A DNA stretch of 7,053 nucleotides from an uncultured Campylobacter sp. (GTDB taxonomy: Bacteria; Campylobacterota; Campylobacteria; Campylobacterales; Campylobacteraceae). The stretch lies in assembly GCF_938017615.1 (NCBI RefSeq), contig NZ_CALIJA010000165.1, positions 1 to 7,053 of the forward strand, given 5' to 3'. Both the position numbers and the translations under genes were made by a program. The notes beneath the pieces are model-generated. The model was not told where the DNA came from, made no database searches, and saw only the letters and a list, made by a program, of their open reading frames with translations. Below, piece after piece: positions 6,929 through 7,053 of the stretch; position 1 is the stretch's first letter, and each line of letters starts with the position of its first letter.

Positions 6929-7011
6929 AGTTTATCGCGCCCCGGTTTTATCACGTCATGGTTTTGCTATGCCTCGGTTTTATTGCGCTGGGTTTTAGCC
7001 AGTTGAGTTTT
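6929..7011. repeat. Degenerate 15-16 base direct repeat with GGTTTTA core
   Basis: The T-runs begin at 6931, 6946, 6962, 6978, 6993 and 7008, that is at intervals of 15, 16, 16, 15 and 15 bases. The better copies share GGTTTTAT or GGTTTTAG (6944, 6976, 6991) and then vary. On the minus strand the last copies read in frame as KTQLA, KTQRN, KTEA and a TAG stop at 6969-6967. The copies are poor outside the core, so an eroded array or chance are both possible. It leads straight into the 9-base tandem repeat. Confidence 0.4.
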
Positions 7012-7053
7012 GATTAGTCGGATTAGTCGGATTAGTCGGATTAGTCGGATTAG
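7012..7053. repeat. Perfect 9-base tandem repeat GATTAGTCG, cut by the window edge
   Basis: Four complete identical units (7012-7020, 7021-7029, 7030-7038, 7039-7047) and six bases of a fifth run to the last base, so the true copy number is unknown. The unit is a multiple of three. Two minus-strand frames are open through it: one encodes Leu-Ile-Arg repeats and stops at 6969-6967, the other Asn-Pro-Thr repeats and stops at 6997-6995. It may therefore be the C-terminal end of a minus-strand gene lying to the right, or a non-coding minisatellite. Perfect identity of copies suggests recent expansion by slippage. Confidence 0.9.

Noticed and set aside
6929..7053. CRISPR array
   Set aside because: Repeat units are 9 or 15-16 bases with no unique spacers between conserved 25-40 base repeats, and no cas gene is present.

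Overview
The window looks like chromosomal DNA from an epsilonproteobacterium, most likely a Campylobacter of the more GC-rich oral type (C. gracilis-like). The evidence is the AAATTT/TAAATTTA words scattered through both coding and spacer DNA, AAAGGA-type ribosome sites, a perfect TATAAT -10 box without a clear -35 box, and the kind of proteins encoded. The species is an inference; no rRNA or tRNA gene is present to confirm it.

Layout from left to right. Positions 1-140 hold no gene I can name. A plus-strand gene (141-1169) encodes a 342-residue protein of unknown function whose N-terminal and C-terminal parts are joined by an Ala/Lys/Glu/Ser-rich linker. It converges, with a 28-base gap between stop codons, on a large minus-strand gene (1198-3651) for a Tat-exported molybdenum enzyme of the TMAO/DMSO/S- or N-oxide reductase family (TorA type, serine ligand, no N-terminal Fe-S cluster). 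A 197-base spacer with a candidate promoter and a perfect dyad separates it from dgkA (diacylglycerol kinase, minus, 3849-4211). dgkA diverges from an exodeoxyribonuclease III gene (plus, 4279-5035 after correcting one frameshift). After 140 bases comes fhs (plus, 5176-6822), formate-tetrahydrofolate ligase. The last 231 bases contain an inverted repeat, a degenerate 15-16 base repeat, and a perfect 9-base tandem repeat cut off by the right edge.

The genes do not form one pathway: they cover anaerobic respiration (periplasmic oxide reductase), lipid recycling (dgkA), base-excision repair (xth) and one-carbon metabolism (fhs). Most appear to be separate transcription units. I found no convincing new biological system. 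The points most worth checking are the A-tract frameshift that removes the catalytic C-terminus of ExoIII, the repeat array at the right edge (possibly the end of a minus-strand repeat protein), the uncharacterised 342-residue protein with its disordered insert, and the reductase lacking any adjacent cytochrome or TorD-type chaperone gene.
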